From: Candidatus Peregrinibacteria bacterium RIFOXYB2_FULL_32_7
GTDB lineage: Bacteria; Patescibacteriota; Gracilibacteria; UBA1369; GWF2-33-10
Direction of reading: 5' to 3'
Assembly (NCBI GenBank): GCA_001787465.1
Contig: MFXJ01000070.1
Location: 1-7,032 of the forward strand
DNA: 7,032 nucleotides
A program made the position numbers and the translations under genes. The first letter of the stretch is position 1; each line of letters begins with the position of its first letter. A model generated the notes under the pieces. That model was not told the origin of the DNA. It did no database searches and was given only the letters and a program-made list of their open reading frames with translations. Positions 1-6,507 of this stretch are shown here, piece by piece.

Positions 1-14
1 AAATTGTTTATTTT

Positions 15-43
15 TTGATTTTCGTTTATCTTATATATAGATA
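15..43 (+). promoter_or_regulatory. possible weak promoter for the raiA-type gene
   Basis: TTGATT at 15-20 is followed after 17 bases by TAGATA at 38-43, itself inside a TATAGATAAT string. The match to sigma70 consensus is modest and the surroundings are almost all A and T, where chance matches are common. The spacing to the start codon at 68 is plausible for a short leader. The region further upstream lies outside the window. Confidence 0.25.
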
Positions 44-67
44 ATTTTAAAATTTAAATTTTTATTT

Positions 68-367
68 ATGAAAATTAATTTGCATAATAAACATTTATAT
101 ATGAATCAGGATCATGAAGCTTATGTTATTCGTAAATTAGAGAAATTGACTCATTTAAGCTCTTTGTTGCAAGATGAATCTGTAATTGCGGATGTAAACG
201 TTGAAAAAGCTAGAAGCAGAAGCAGTGGAGAGCATGTTGAAATGCGTGTTAGCATTACTATTCCACATGGCATTTTACATGCTGAAGTTTTGGATTCAAA
301 TCAAATTACGGAAGCGATTGATTTAATTATCGAAAAGTTAAAAACGCAGATTGAGAAATATAAATAA
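68..367 (+). CDS. raiA: ribosome hibernation factor, short HPF/RaiA (YfiA) family
   Basis: This 99-residue protein looks like the S30AE/YfiA family, small factors that sit in the decoding centre of idle ribosomes and block mRNA and tRNA binding during slow growth or stress. The predicted order is strand (1-12), helix (14-34), three strands (about 38-75) and a C-terminal helix (79-98), the beta-alpha-beta-beta-beta-alpha fold of the family. The opening KINLHNKHLYMNQDHEAYV and the helix beginning RKLEKL are typical. The length matches short HPF/RaiA; the C-terminal dimerisation domain of long HPF (about 190 residues) is absent, so this protein alone would be expected to silence 70S ribosomes rather than build 100S dimers. 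The ATG at 68 follows an A/T-only leader with no Shine-Dalgarno. The stop is TAA, and the gene converges on purA with 16 bases between stops. The exact subfamily (HPF or YfiA) is not settled. Confidence 0.85.
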   Translation: MKINLHNKHLYMNQDHEAYVIRKLEKLTHLSSLLQDESVIADVNVEKARSRSSGEHVEMRVSITIPHGILHAEVLDSNQITEAIDLIIEKLKTQIEKYK

Positions 368-383
368 TAGAACTCTACGAGAA

Positions 384-1643
384 TTATTTAATAATCATTT
401 GATCTCTTCGAAAACCAACACCGATATATTTAATTGGGCAATTTAACAGTTCTTCGATTTTTCTGACGTAATCTTGGCAATTTTTTGGTAAATCGTCAAA
501 ATTTTTACAATTTTGAATATTTTCTTTCCATCCCGGCATTTCTATATATTCAACTTCGCATTCGGCTAAAATTTTTAATGAGGCAGGAAAACTTTTTAAT
601 TTTTCTCCATTTCTAAGGTAATTTACGCCTATTTTGATTTTTTCGAAACTGCTTAAACAATCAAGTTTAGTTAAATTAAAGCAGTCGTAATTATTTATCA
701 TCATTGAATATTTGAGCATAGCAATATCCAGCCAGCCGATTCTTCTTGGACGCCCGGTAGTTGATCCAAATTCATTAGCGATTTGGCGAAGATTATCGGC
801 AATTTCTCCTTGCAGTTCTGTTGGGAAAGGACCGGCTCCGACTCTAGTAGTGAAAGCTTTTACAATTCCAATTACTTCAGCATTTTTTTGAGGCGGTACG
901 CCTAATCCAGCATATATTCCGGCTATTGATGGGGTTGATGAGGTAACGTAAGGGTAGGTTCCATGGTCAACATCAAGCATGATCGCATTTGCTCCTTCCA
1001 TTAAAATAGATTGATGATCTTTAATTGCTTGATTTAGATAAAAACTGGCATCAATAATCATAGGTTTCAAAATTTCTGCATATTTTTTGTAATTATTTAA
1101 TTGTTTCTCTAAATCAAATTCTAAATTGCCGTATAATTCAGTTAAAACTTTTACATTATTTCGTAGTTTTTCTTCAAATTGTTCCCATTCCAGAAGATCG
1201 CAAAATCGCAGTCCTCTGCGAGAAGCTTTGTCTTCGTAACAAGGTCCAATACCTCTTTTTGTAGTACCAACTTTTTGTTTGCCTTTAAGTTCCTCCTGCT
1301 TGCCGTCAATTTCTTTATGATAGTCAAAAAGTATATGAGCTCTATCAGAAATAAAAATTCGATTTTTGTAATCAATATTTTTTTCTTCAAGAGTCTTAAA
1401 TTCTTCAAGTAAAGTCTCGATATGAATTACACATCCATTTCCAATGACGCATTTCGTATTTGGATGTAGTATGCCTGATGGCACTAAATGAAAGATATAT
1501 TTGAGGTCGCCAACATAGACCGTATGGCCAGCATTAGCTCCGCCAGCGCTTCTGGTGATGATATCATATTTTTCAGATAGAATATCAATAAGTTTGCCCT
1601 TGCCTTCATCGCCCCATTGAGAACCGAGAATAATTGTTATCAT
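384..1643 (-). CDS. purA: adenylosuccinate synthetase
   Basis: The enzyme joins IMP and aspartate using GTP to give adenylosuccinate, the first committed step from IMP to AMP, in the cytoplasm. At 419 residues it is close to the usual bacterial length (about 430) and looks complete. The glycine-rich GTP/IMP loop GSQWGDEGKGK is at 7-17, with D12 as the catalytic Asp. GGANAGHT (34-41) supplies the catalytic His, H40. GTTKRGIGPCYEDKASRRG is at 126-144, EGANAIMLDVDHGTYPY at 216-232, TTRVGAGPFPTE at 265-276 and GSTTGRPRRIGWLD at 293-306. NLTKLD (323-328) corresponds to the guanine-recognition motif. The C-terminal GVGFRRDQMI (408-417) has Phe where many bacterial enzymes carry Pro (GxGPxR). The start ATG has no Shine-Dalgarno. 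The gene is divergent from purC, so two aspartate-condensing purine enzymes sit back to back. Confidence 0.97.
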   Translation of the reverse strand: MITIILGSQWGDEGKGKLIDILSEKYDIITRSAGGANAGHTVYVGDLKYIFHLVPSGILHPNTKCVIGNGCVIHIETLLEEFKTLEEKNIDYKNRIFISDRAHILFDYHKEIDGKQEELKGKQKVGTTKRGIGPCYEDKASRRGLRFCDLLEWEQFEEKLRNNVKVLTELYGNLEFDLEKQLNNYKKYAEILKPMIIDASFYLNQAIKDHQSILMEGANAIMLDVDHGTYPYVTSSTPSIAGIYAGLGVPPQKNAEVIGIVKAFTTRVGAGPFPTELQGEIADNLRQIANEFGSTTGRPRRIGWLDIAMLKYSMMINNYDCFNLTKLDCLSSFEKIKIGVNYLRNGEKLKSFPASLKILAECEVEYIEMPGWKENIQNCKNFDDLPKNCQDYVRKIEELLNCPIKYIGVGFRRDQMIIK

Positions 1644-1679
1644 TAAGAAATTTTAATTTTTTTCTTTTTCTAATTTTAG

Positions 1680-1706
1680 ATTATATGATAGATTTTGAAT
1701 TGTAAA
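1680..1706 (-). promoter_or_regulatory. probable purA promoter in the purA-purC divergent gap
   Basis: Read on the - strand, TTTACA (1706-1701) is followed after 15 bases by a perfect TATAAT (1685-1680). The -35 matches consensus at five of six positions but the spacer is on the short side. Transcription would start near 1673, giving a leader of about 30 bases to the purA ATG. The rest of the 86 bp gap is A/T runs. No equally good promoter facing purC was found; the best, TTGAAT at 1695-1700, lacks a convincing -10. No PurR-type operator or riboswitch is visible. Confidence 0.45.
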
Positions 1707-1729
1707 TTTTAATTTTTTAATTTTTTTAT

Positions 1730-2695
1730 ATGTTATCTCAAGACCAAATTAAAGCACAGCTTGTTTATGTTTTGAAGGGAACAAATTTTCCTTGGCTTGG
1801 TGAGAAATATGAAGGTAAAATTCGTGATAATTATACCAAAGGCGATAGAAGGATTTTGATTGTGACTGACAAAGTCTCAGCTTTTGATCGCGTACTTGGA
1901 TATATTCCTTTTAAAGGTCAGGTTCTAAATCAAATGGCAAAATTTTGGTTTGATGAAACAAAAGATATTTGTGGAAATCATGCGATAGAATTTCCTGATC
2001 CAAATGCGGTAGTTGCTAAACAATGCAAAGCTTTGCCCGTGGAGATGGTTGTTAGAGGATATATAACAGGAACAACTTCAACTTCAGCTTGGACTCATTA
2101 TAAGAATGGTGAAAGGAATTTTTGTGGCAATCAACTTCCTGAAGGTTTAAAAAAAGATCAAAAATTTGATTATCCAATTATTACGCCTTCAACTAAGGCT
2201 GAACATGGAGATCACGATGAATCAGTTTCTCCGCAAGAAATTTTGGATCGAAATTTGGTAACAAAGGAACAACTTGACTTCTTAATGTCTGCATCAATGG
2301 CTTTGTACAAAAAAGGAGTTGAAATCGCGGCTAAACAGGGAATTATTTTGGTTGATACAAAATATGAATTTGGAATTGCTGAAGATGGAAATATTATTTT
2401 AATAGATGAAATTCATACACCTGATTCTTCAAGATTTTGGAAAACTAATACTTATCAGCAAAATTTTTCAGCAGGAAAAGAACAGGATAATATTAATAAA
2501 GAATATTTAAGAATTTGGTTAGCAAATCAAGGATATACTGGAGATGGACCTATTCCTGAAATTCCAGAAGATGTAATTTGCGAGACGTCAAGAAGATACA
2601 TTGAAGCGTTTGAATTAATCACTGGGCAAACTTTTTCAGCTGGAGTAGGAGATGTTTTGAGTAGAGTGGAAGCAAATTTAAAAAAATTTAAATAA
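1730..2695 (+). CDS. purC: phosphoribosylaminoimidazole-succinocarboxamide (SAICAR) synthase, long form
   Basis: The enzyme joins CAIR and aspartate with ATP to form SAICAR in de novo purine synthesis. The nucleotide-binding lobe starts with GKIRDNY (29-35) and SAFD (50-53). LPVEMVVRGYITGT (102-115) matches the first SAICAR synthetase signature and LVDTKYEFG (207-215) the second; DEIHTPDSSRFW (226-237) is the conserved acidic metal/substrate segment. At 321 residues it belongs to the long type, similar in size to yeast Ade1 (306) and found in several bacterial groups, rather than the short form of about 237 residues in E. coli. The extra length lies in inserts such as WTHYKNGERNFCGNQLPEG (121-139) and in the C-terminal part after 240. 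The ATG follows a T-rich leader with no Shine-Dalgarno; the stop is TAA. It is divergent from purA. I saw no terminator hairpin before the rpsO promoter. Confidence 0.97.
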   Translation: MLSQDQIKAQLVYVLKGTNFPWLGEKYEGKIRDNYTKGDRRILIVTDKVSAFDRVLGYIPFKGQVLNQMAKFWFDETKDICGNHAIEFPDPNAVVAKQCKALPVEMVVRGYITGTTSTSAWTHYKNGERNFCGNQLPEGLKKDQKFDYPIITPSTKAEHGDHDESVSPQEILDRNLVTKEQLDFLMSASMALYKKGVEIAAKQGIILVDTKYEFGIAEDGNIILIDEIHTPDSSRFWKTNTYQQNFSAGKEQDNINKEYLRIWLANQGYTGDGPIPEIPEDVICETSRRYIEAFELITGQTFSAGVGDVLSRVEANLKKFK

Positions 2696-2721
2696 AAAAA
2701 TGTGTGAAAAAATATTTCCTC

Positions 2722-2750
2722 TTGGCTAAAAAAAAAATCTATGGTAGAAT
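2722..2750 (+). promoter_or_regulatory. sigma70-type promoter of rpsO(-pnp)
   Basis: TTGGCT (2722-2727) and TAGAAT (2745-2750) are separated by exactly 17 bases, most of them an A-tract (2728-2737) that would favour a strong, curved promoter. This is the best promoter match in the window. A start near 2757 would leave a leader of about 40 bases before the rpsO ATG at 2796. I see no stable S15-binding pseudoknot or hairpin in that leader, so leader-mediated S15 autoregulation is not evident. Confidence 0.75.
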
Positions 2751-2795
2751 TCGTGAGCTTTTTTTATTCTCTTCTTTAAAACTAAACTTTGTAAT

Positions 2796-3059
2796 ATGAA
2801 ACATGATGATAAGAAAAAGATCATGAAAGATCATGGTCGTCACGCGAAAGATACTGGTTCTCCAGAGGTGCAGATTGCTATACTTACTGCTAGGATAAAA
2901 TTTTTATCAGATCATCTAAAACTTCATCCAAAAGATGAACATTCAAGACGCGGACTTTTAAGACAGGTAGGAGACAGAAGAAAATTAATTAATTATTTAA
3001 AAACTAAGAAAAAAGAAGTTTATACCGTTTTGATTGAGAAATTAGGCCTTAGAAAATAA
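2796..3059 (+). CDS. rpsO: 30S ribosomal protein S15
   Basis: This is an 87-residue (usual 88-89) complete S15, a primary 16S rRNA-binding protein that nucleates the platform of the 30S subunit. The family pattern is easy to see: [16 protein letters not shown] (19-34), then [19 protein letters not shown] (40-58), then [12 protein letters not shown] (61-72) and the terminal LIEKLGLRK (79-87). H40, D47 and S50 align with the S15 residues known to contact helix 22 of 16S rRNA. The start ATG has an A/T-rich upstream region without Shine-Dalgarno. It is followed by pnp 300 bases downstream on the same strand, the order found in many bacteria, which supports a shared transcript driven by the promoter at 2722-2750. 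Confidence 0.98.
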   Translation: MKHDDKKKIMKDHGRHAKDTGSPEVQIAILTARIKFLSDHLKLHPKDEHSRRGLLRQVGDRRKLINYLKTKKKEVYTVLIEKLGLRK

Positions 3060-3071
3060 TATTTTATATAT

Positions 3072-3232
3072 TAGACTTACTGCATAATAATATTTCTACT
3101 GCAATTTTCAGATTTTGGCTACGGCTTTGTAAAAATTTTTCAACATATGTGGCGTATATGCTTCAAAATTTTTACTTTGCCTCGCTCAAAATCTGAAAAT
3201 TTCGTTACGAAAATTATTATGCAGTAAATCTA
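3072..3232. repeat. 161 bp ungapped imperfect palindrome (foldback/MITE-like or long RNA hairpin)
   Basis: The two halves are complementary in a single register with no gaps, centred on 3152. By hand count about 60 of 80 positions pair as Watson-Crick, with a few more G-T. Perfect blocks are 3077-3091 with 3213-3227 (15 bp), 3103-3117 with 3187-3201 (15 bp), 3129-3139 with 3165-3175 (11 bp) and 3144-3148 with 3156-3160 (5 bp). They are separated by symmetric mismatched stretches of a few to 11 bases. The ends read TAGA and TCTA, so TA lies at both edges, compatible with a TA target duplication but also explained by symmetry. No reading frame fills it. It lies in the rpsO-pnp spacer directly before a second stem-loop. 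It could be a small transposable element remnant, an RNA-processing hairpin, or both. Confidence 0.8.
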
Positions 3233-3233
3233 T

Positions 3234-3326
3234 TGGAATTTTTATAAGTTAATGCTTTGGATCACAGGTGATCTTTGTTCATTCAAAGATGGCTTGAAGT
3301 TCGAAGCATTTCACGTAAAAATTCCA
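3234..3326 (+). promoter_or_regulatory. structured pnp leader: 93-base three-part stem-loop, candidate autoregulatory element
   Basis: The outer stem TGGAATTTTTA (3234-3244) pairs perfectly with TAAAAATTCCA (3316-3326). Inside it, 3251-3261 pairs with 3300-3310 (11 pairs, two of them G-U). A terminal hairpin ATCTTTG (3271-3277) pairs with CAAAGAT (3284-3290) around a six-base loop. An alternative small hairpin, GATCAC-AG-GTGATC at 3260-3273, would compete with the terminal one. The structure ends 33 bases before the pnp ATG. In E. coli, pnp is autoregulated through a leader hairpin cut by RNase III and then degraded by PNPase; the position here suggests a similar role, but the sequence is unrelated and this is an inference. 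It is not followed by a T-run, so it does not look like a terminator on the + strand. Confidence 0.6.
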
Positions 3327-3359
3327 TAAAAAAATTTTTAAAACTTAAAATTTTAAATT

Positions 3360-5480
3360 ATGGAATTAAAATTTGCATCTAGTGAATTTGCTGGACGAGA
3401 CTTTGTATTAGAAACTGGTAAATTGGCTCAATTCGCATCCGGAAGTGTTTGTGCTAAATTTGGCGATATTCAGATCCTTGTAACTGTTGGTGTAGCTCCA
3501 GAAGTAAAAGAAGGAGGTGATTTTTTGCCATTATCAGTTGATTTTCAAGAGAAATTTTATGCTTCAGGTAAAATTAAAGGTAGTCGATTTATAAAAAGAG
3601 AAGGACGTCCAAGTGATGATTGTATATTAACGGCTCGCGTGATTGATCGTCCGATCAGACCGATGTTTCCAAAAGGTATGCGTAATGAAGTTCAAGTTGT
3701 GGCTACAGTTTTATCAACAGATAAATCTATGAATGCTGGTCCGTTGGCGATTACTGCCGCATCGATGGCTATTCTATTAAGCGGTGCGCCTTTTGAACAG
3801 GCGGTTTCTGCTGTTAGAATTGGTAGGCAAAATGGAGAATTTATATTAATGCCGACTTATGAACAAATAGAAAAAGGCGATATGGAATTAGTTGTCGCTG
3901 GGACAAAAGATGCGATTACTATGGTTGAAGCTCAAGCAAAAGAAGTGCCTGATGAGGAAATGTTAAAAGCTTTAGATTTTGCCCATGGCCATATTAAAAA
4001 ACTATGTGAATTGCAAGAAGAGCTTTTGAAAAAATGTGATATTAAGGCAATAAAAATTGAAGAAGCGGTATTAAGTGAGGATTTATGTCAAAAAGTAGAA
4101 TCTTTAATGAATAACGAAATGATGGACGCTTTGTACAGCAAGGGTAAAAAAGAATTTAAAGATGCTTTGTACAATTTAACGGAAAAAGTTTTGGAGAATT
4201 TCGCTGATGAAATAGAATGCGAGTCATGTACAGAGGCAAATGTAGAAGAAGCTGTTTATAAAATGTTAAAGAAATATATGAGAGAAAACGTCCTAAGCAA
4301 AGGTAAAAGGCTTAGCGGCAGAGAAGTTGCGGAGGTGAGAAAAATTAACTGTGAAGTTGGTTTATTGCCTAGAGTTCATGGTTCTGGACTTTTTAATCGA
4401 GGCGAAACACAAGTTCTTAGCTGTGTAACTCTTGGAGGACCTTCTTCTGCTCAAGTGGAGGATACGATGGATACAGATACAGAAAGTAGTTTTTGGCATT
4501 ATTATACTTTTTTGCCATTTGCTGTGGGTGAGGTGCGTTCATATAGAGGTGTTGGTAGGCGTGAAATAGGACATGGGAAATTAGCAGAAAAAGCCTTGAG
4601 AGCAGTTTTGCCGGAGAAAGAGCAGTTTCCATATACAATAGCGATTGTGTCAGAAACTTTAGCTTGTAATGGTAGCAGTTCAATGGGATCTGTTTGCGGT
4701 TCAACTTTAGCTTTGATGGATGCTGGCGTACCTATTAAGCGTCCAGTAACTGCTATTGCCATGGGCTTAATTATGGATCAAGAGACAGGAGAGTATAAAA
4801 TTTTAAGTGATATTGAAGCTCAAGAAGATTTTTTGGGAGATATGGATTTCAAAGTCGCTGGTACCGAAAAAGGGATTACCGCTTTGCAAATGGATATCAA
4901 AGTAAAAGGACTTAAACTAACTTTATTGGAAGAAGCTTTAAAACAAGCAAAAATTGGCAGAAACTATATCTGGGATGGCATGAGCAAAGCGTTAAGCGCT
5001 CCTAGGCCAGTATTAAATAAAAATGCACCGCTGATTGATTCTTTTAAAATAGATGAAAATGATGTAAAAATTGTCATTGGTAGGGGAGGAGAAACAATTC
5101 AAAAGATCACGAAAGAATGTGGAGTAGAAATAAATATTGATGATGAAACGCATCTTGTAACTATTACTGCTCCTGATCGTGAGAGTGGCAATAAGGCGTC
5201 TCAGTGGATTAAACGATTAGTTTATAAGCCTCAAGTTGGGGATATTTTTGAAGGTAAAGTCGTGAGAGTAGAAAATTTTGGTGCCTTTGTTGAGTTTGTG
5301 CCAGGCAAAGACGGTCTTGTTCATGTTTCTGAATTATCAGATAGTTTTGTAAAGGATCCAGGAACTATTGTGAAAATAGGAGATATCTTACCAGTAAAAT
5401 TGATGAAAATTGACGATCAAGGAAGATACAATTTATCGCATATCAAGGCAAAGAAAGAGGTGAAAGGAATTGAAAATTGA
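3360..5480 (+). CDS. pnp: polyribonucleotide nucleotidyltransferase (PNPase)
   Basis: PNPase degrades RNA from the 3' end with phosphate, releasing nucleoside diphosphates, and can add tails in reverse; it usually works as a trimer, often in an RNA degradosome. At 706 residues it is full length (E. coli 711). Order: first RNase PH domain (about 10-145), helical linker (about 200-310), second RNase PH domain (about 320-545), KH domain with IGRGGETI (573-580), and S1 domain (about 625-695) with EGKVVRVENFGAFVEFV. In the second RNase PH domain GVGRREIGHG (397-406) and NGSSSMGS (437-444) bind phosphate and RNA. D490, D496 and K498 in EDFLGDMDFK align with E. coli catalytic D486, D492 and K494. 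The loop KIKGSRFIKREGRP (71-84) appears one residue longer than the E. coli FFRR loop. The ATG has no Shine-Dalgarno, the stop is TGA, and the gene is probably cotranscribed with rpsO. Confidence 0.98.
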   Translation: MELKFASSEFAGRDFVLETGKLAQFASGSVCAKFGDIQILVTVGVAPEVKEGGDFLPLSVDFQEKFYASGKIKGSRFIKREGRPSDDCILTARVIDRPIRPMFPKGMRNEVQVVATVLSTDKSMNAGPLAITAASMAILLSGAPFEQAVSAVRIGRQNGEFILMPTYEQIEKGDMELVVAGTKDAITMVEAQAKEVPDEEMLKALDFAHGHIKKLCELQEELLKKCDIKAIKIEEAVLSEDLCQKVESLMNNEMMDALYSKGKKEFKDALYNLTEKVLENFADEIECESCTEANVEEAVYKMLKKYMRENVLSKGKRLSGREVAEVRKINCEVGLLPRVHGSGLFNRGETQVLSCVTLGGPSSAQVEDTMDTDTESSFWHYYTFLPFAVGEVRSYRGVGRREIGHGKLAEKALRAVLPEKEQFPYTIAIVSETLACNGSSSMGSVCGSTLALMDAGVPIKRPVTAIAMGLIMDQETGEYKILSDIEAQEDFLGDMDFKVAGTEKGITALQMDIKVKGLKLTLLEEALKQAKIGRNYIWDGMSKALSAPRPVLNKNAPLIDSFKIDENDVKIVIGRGGETIQKITKECGVEINIDDETHLVTITAPDRESGNKASQWIKRLVYKPQVGDIFEGKVVRVENFGAFVEFVPGKDGLVHVSELSDSFVKDPGTIVKIGDILPVKLMKIDDQGRYNLSHIKAKKEVKGIEN

Positions 5481-5506
5481 AAATTGGGAATTGGTATGAA
5501 TTTCAA
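5477..5506. terminator. weak bidirectional hairpin at the convergent pnp/methyltransferase ends
   Basis: TTGAAAATT (5477-5485) can pair with AATTTCAA (5499-5506) with one bulged A, around a loop of 13 bases. It overlaps the stop codons of both convergent genes, and the + strand downstream is T-rich but interrupted (TGATTTATTTGT). The stem is A/T-dominated and weak, so a terminator role is only a suggestion based on position. Confidence 0.25.
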
Positions 5507-6441
5507 TGATTTATTTGTAAATCGCAAGAATTAGTGGATGATCCAGCTTGATAGGTAATTTGTAAATTTAGAATATCTGCTTCTTTTAATTTAATTTGTC
5601 TCTCTTTTGGAATTTCTATAACTGCTCGATTTAAGAAGTTGTTGTATCGGGAATCTGTTTGAGTTTTGATTTCATTAGTTAGTTGAAGTTCGCTTAAAAT
5701 TACGATTATGTTTGGCGTACCTGAATATTTGATTGGGATTTGTAGATTTGCGGAAATTATTTGTTTTTCGTAAGTTTGAAAATTTATCTCTGCATATTTA
5801 ATGTTTTCAGTTAATGGTTCACGGATAAAAGGATCTTCGAGATGAAGATAGAGTGAAATTTTTTGCGGAATTAAAATACCATTTGGTTTTAAAAATTTTC
5901 GGATATTTTGCATTATTTGGAGTTGCGGTTCGAAAAACAAGCCTCCGGAAAGAGTTTCAGAGAAAATGATATTGAATATGCTCGATTGGATCTTTTTTGC
6001 TAAATTTGGATCTGTAGCATCAAGATTTAAAATTTGGATTTGATTATCTAAATTTAGATATTTGATGAAAGCTTTTGATTTTTCGTAAGTTTCAGGATTT
6101 ATTTCTAAACCGAGGATATGAAGATTTGGGTTCAAAATTGCCGCAATAATAGCAATAATTCCCGTGCCGGAACCAGCTTCAAGGATAGACAATTTAGAGG
6201 GTTGCTTTGATAAAGACCCATTGCAATGCGTCTGTACGATTAAGCTTTTAGCTAGAATCCATGTTCGGTTTAGATCTAAAAAACAGGCTTCGGCATCAAT
6301 AGTTGTGAATTTTGCTTCATTTTTTTGTGAATAATTAATATTTTTTGTAGCGGTTTTGTAAATTTGAAAAAGCTCCTGAAGAATTTGAGAATCAGGAGAG
6401 GGAGAGGAGATAAAGGAGTTAATGAGATTTTGAAGATTCAA
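5503..6441 (-). CDS. SAM-dependent methyltransferase with a PRMT-like double-E loop
   Basis: This 312-residue protein has a Rossmann methyltransferase core: ILEAGSGTG (86-94, motif I), GLEINPE (111-117, acidic end of strand 2) and LNLDATD (138-144). SETLSGGLFFE (161-171) places two glutamates, E162 and E171, nine residues apart, as in the double-E loop of protein arginine methyltransferases (SExMGYxLxxE). It is followed by FLKPNGILIP (183-192), also in the PRMT style. FLDLNRT (54-60) before the core resembles the PRMT SAM-contacting DxxRT segment. I do not see the PRMT YFxxY motif or a THW loop, and the C-terminal 100 residues (strand-rich) are not recognised. The substrate is unknown; arginine methylation is only a hypothesis. 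The start is TTG at 6441: an in-frame TAA lies five codons upstream and there is no internal Met until about 177. It is convergent with pnp (22 bases between ends) and divergent from the next gene. Confidence 0.8.
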   Translation of the reverse strand: MNLQNLINSFISSPSPDSQILQELFQIYKTATKNINYSQKNEAKFTTIDAEACFLDLNRTWILAKSLIVQTHCNGSLSKQPSKLSILEAGSGTGIIAIIAAILNPNLHILGLEINPETYEKSKAFIKYLNLDNQIQILNLDATDPNLAKKIQSSIFNIIFSETLSGGLFFEPQLQIMQNIRKFLKPNGILIPQKISLYLHLEDPFIREPLTENIKYAEINFQTYEKQIISANLQIPIKYSGTPNIIVILSELQLTNEIKTQTDSRYNNFLNRAVIEIPKERQIKLKEADILNLQITYQAGSSTNSCDLQINH

Positions 6442-6488
6442 AGATGAGAATAATTAAATTTAAATTTATATTTATATAATAGCATTAA

Positions 6489-6494
6489 ATTATA
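6489..6494 (-). promoter_or_regulatory. possible -10 box for the methyltransferase gene
   Basis: Read on the - strand, 6494-6489 is TATAAT, about 48 bases before the TTG start at 6441. No good -35 lies at the right distance upstream (the candidates near 6511-6518 are TTTTCG-like). Such matches arise easily in this A/T-rich gap. Confidence 0.3.
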
Positions 6495-6507
6495 GTATTT
6501 TATACAC

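Noticed and set aside
383..395. Perfect 13-base palindrome ATTATTTAATAAT at the raiA/purA convergent ends
   Set aside because: It has no loop and is pure A/T, so it cannot form a useful terminator hairpin; it is probably a by-product of base composition around the purA stop.
1151..1412. Open frames of 77-85 codons on both strands inside purA
   Set aside because: They lie wholly within the well-conserved purA frame, their predicted proteins are low-complexity (Lys/Phe/Leu rich), and they have no independent promoter or start signal.
3072..3232. CRISPR array or rho-independent terminator for rpsO
   Set aside because: There are no direct repeats with spacers, and no T-run follows the palindrome; the mirror arms make it an inverted repeat only.
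3234..3326. T-box or known riboswitch upstream of pnp
   Set aside because: The T-box core TGGNACCGCG is absent and I recognise no conserved aptamer core; the downstream gene is an RNase, not an aminoacyl-tRNA or metabolite gene.
4417..4762. Two overlapping - strand open frames of 86-95 codons opposite pnp
   Set aside because: They are antisense to the conserved second RNase PH domain of pnp; the proteins show no family features.
6475..6480. TATAAT on the + strand as promoter for the glycosyltransferase-like gene
   Set aside because: It lies 84 bases from the start codon with no acceptable -35; the TTGACG/TAAATT pair at 6508-6536 is better placed.
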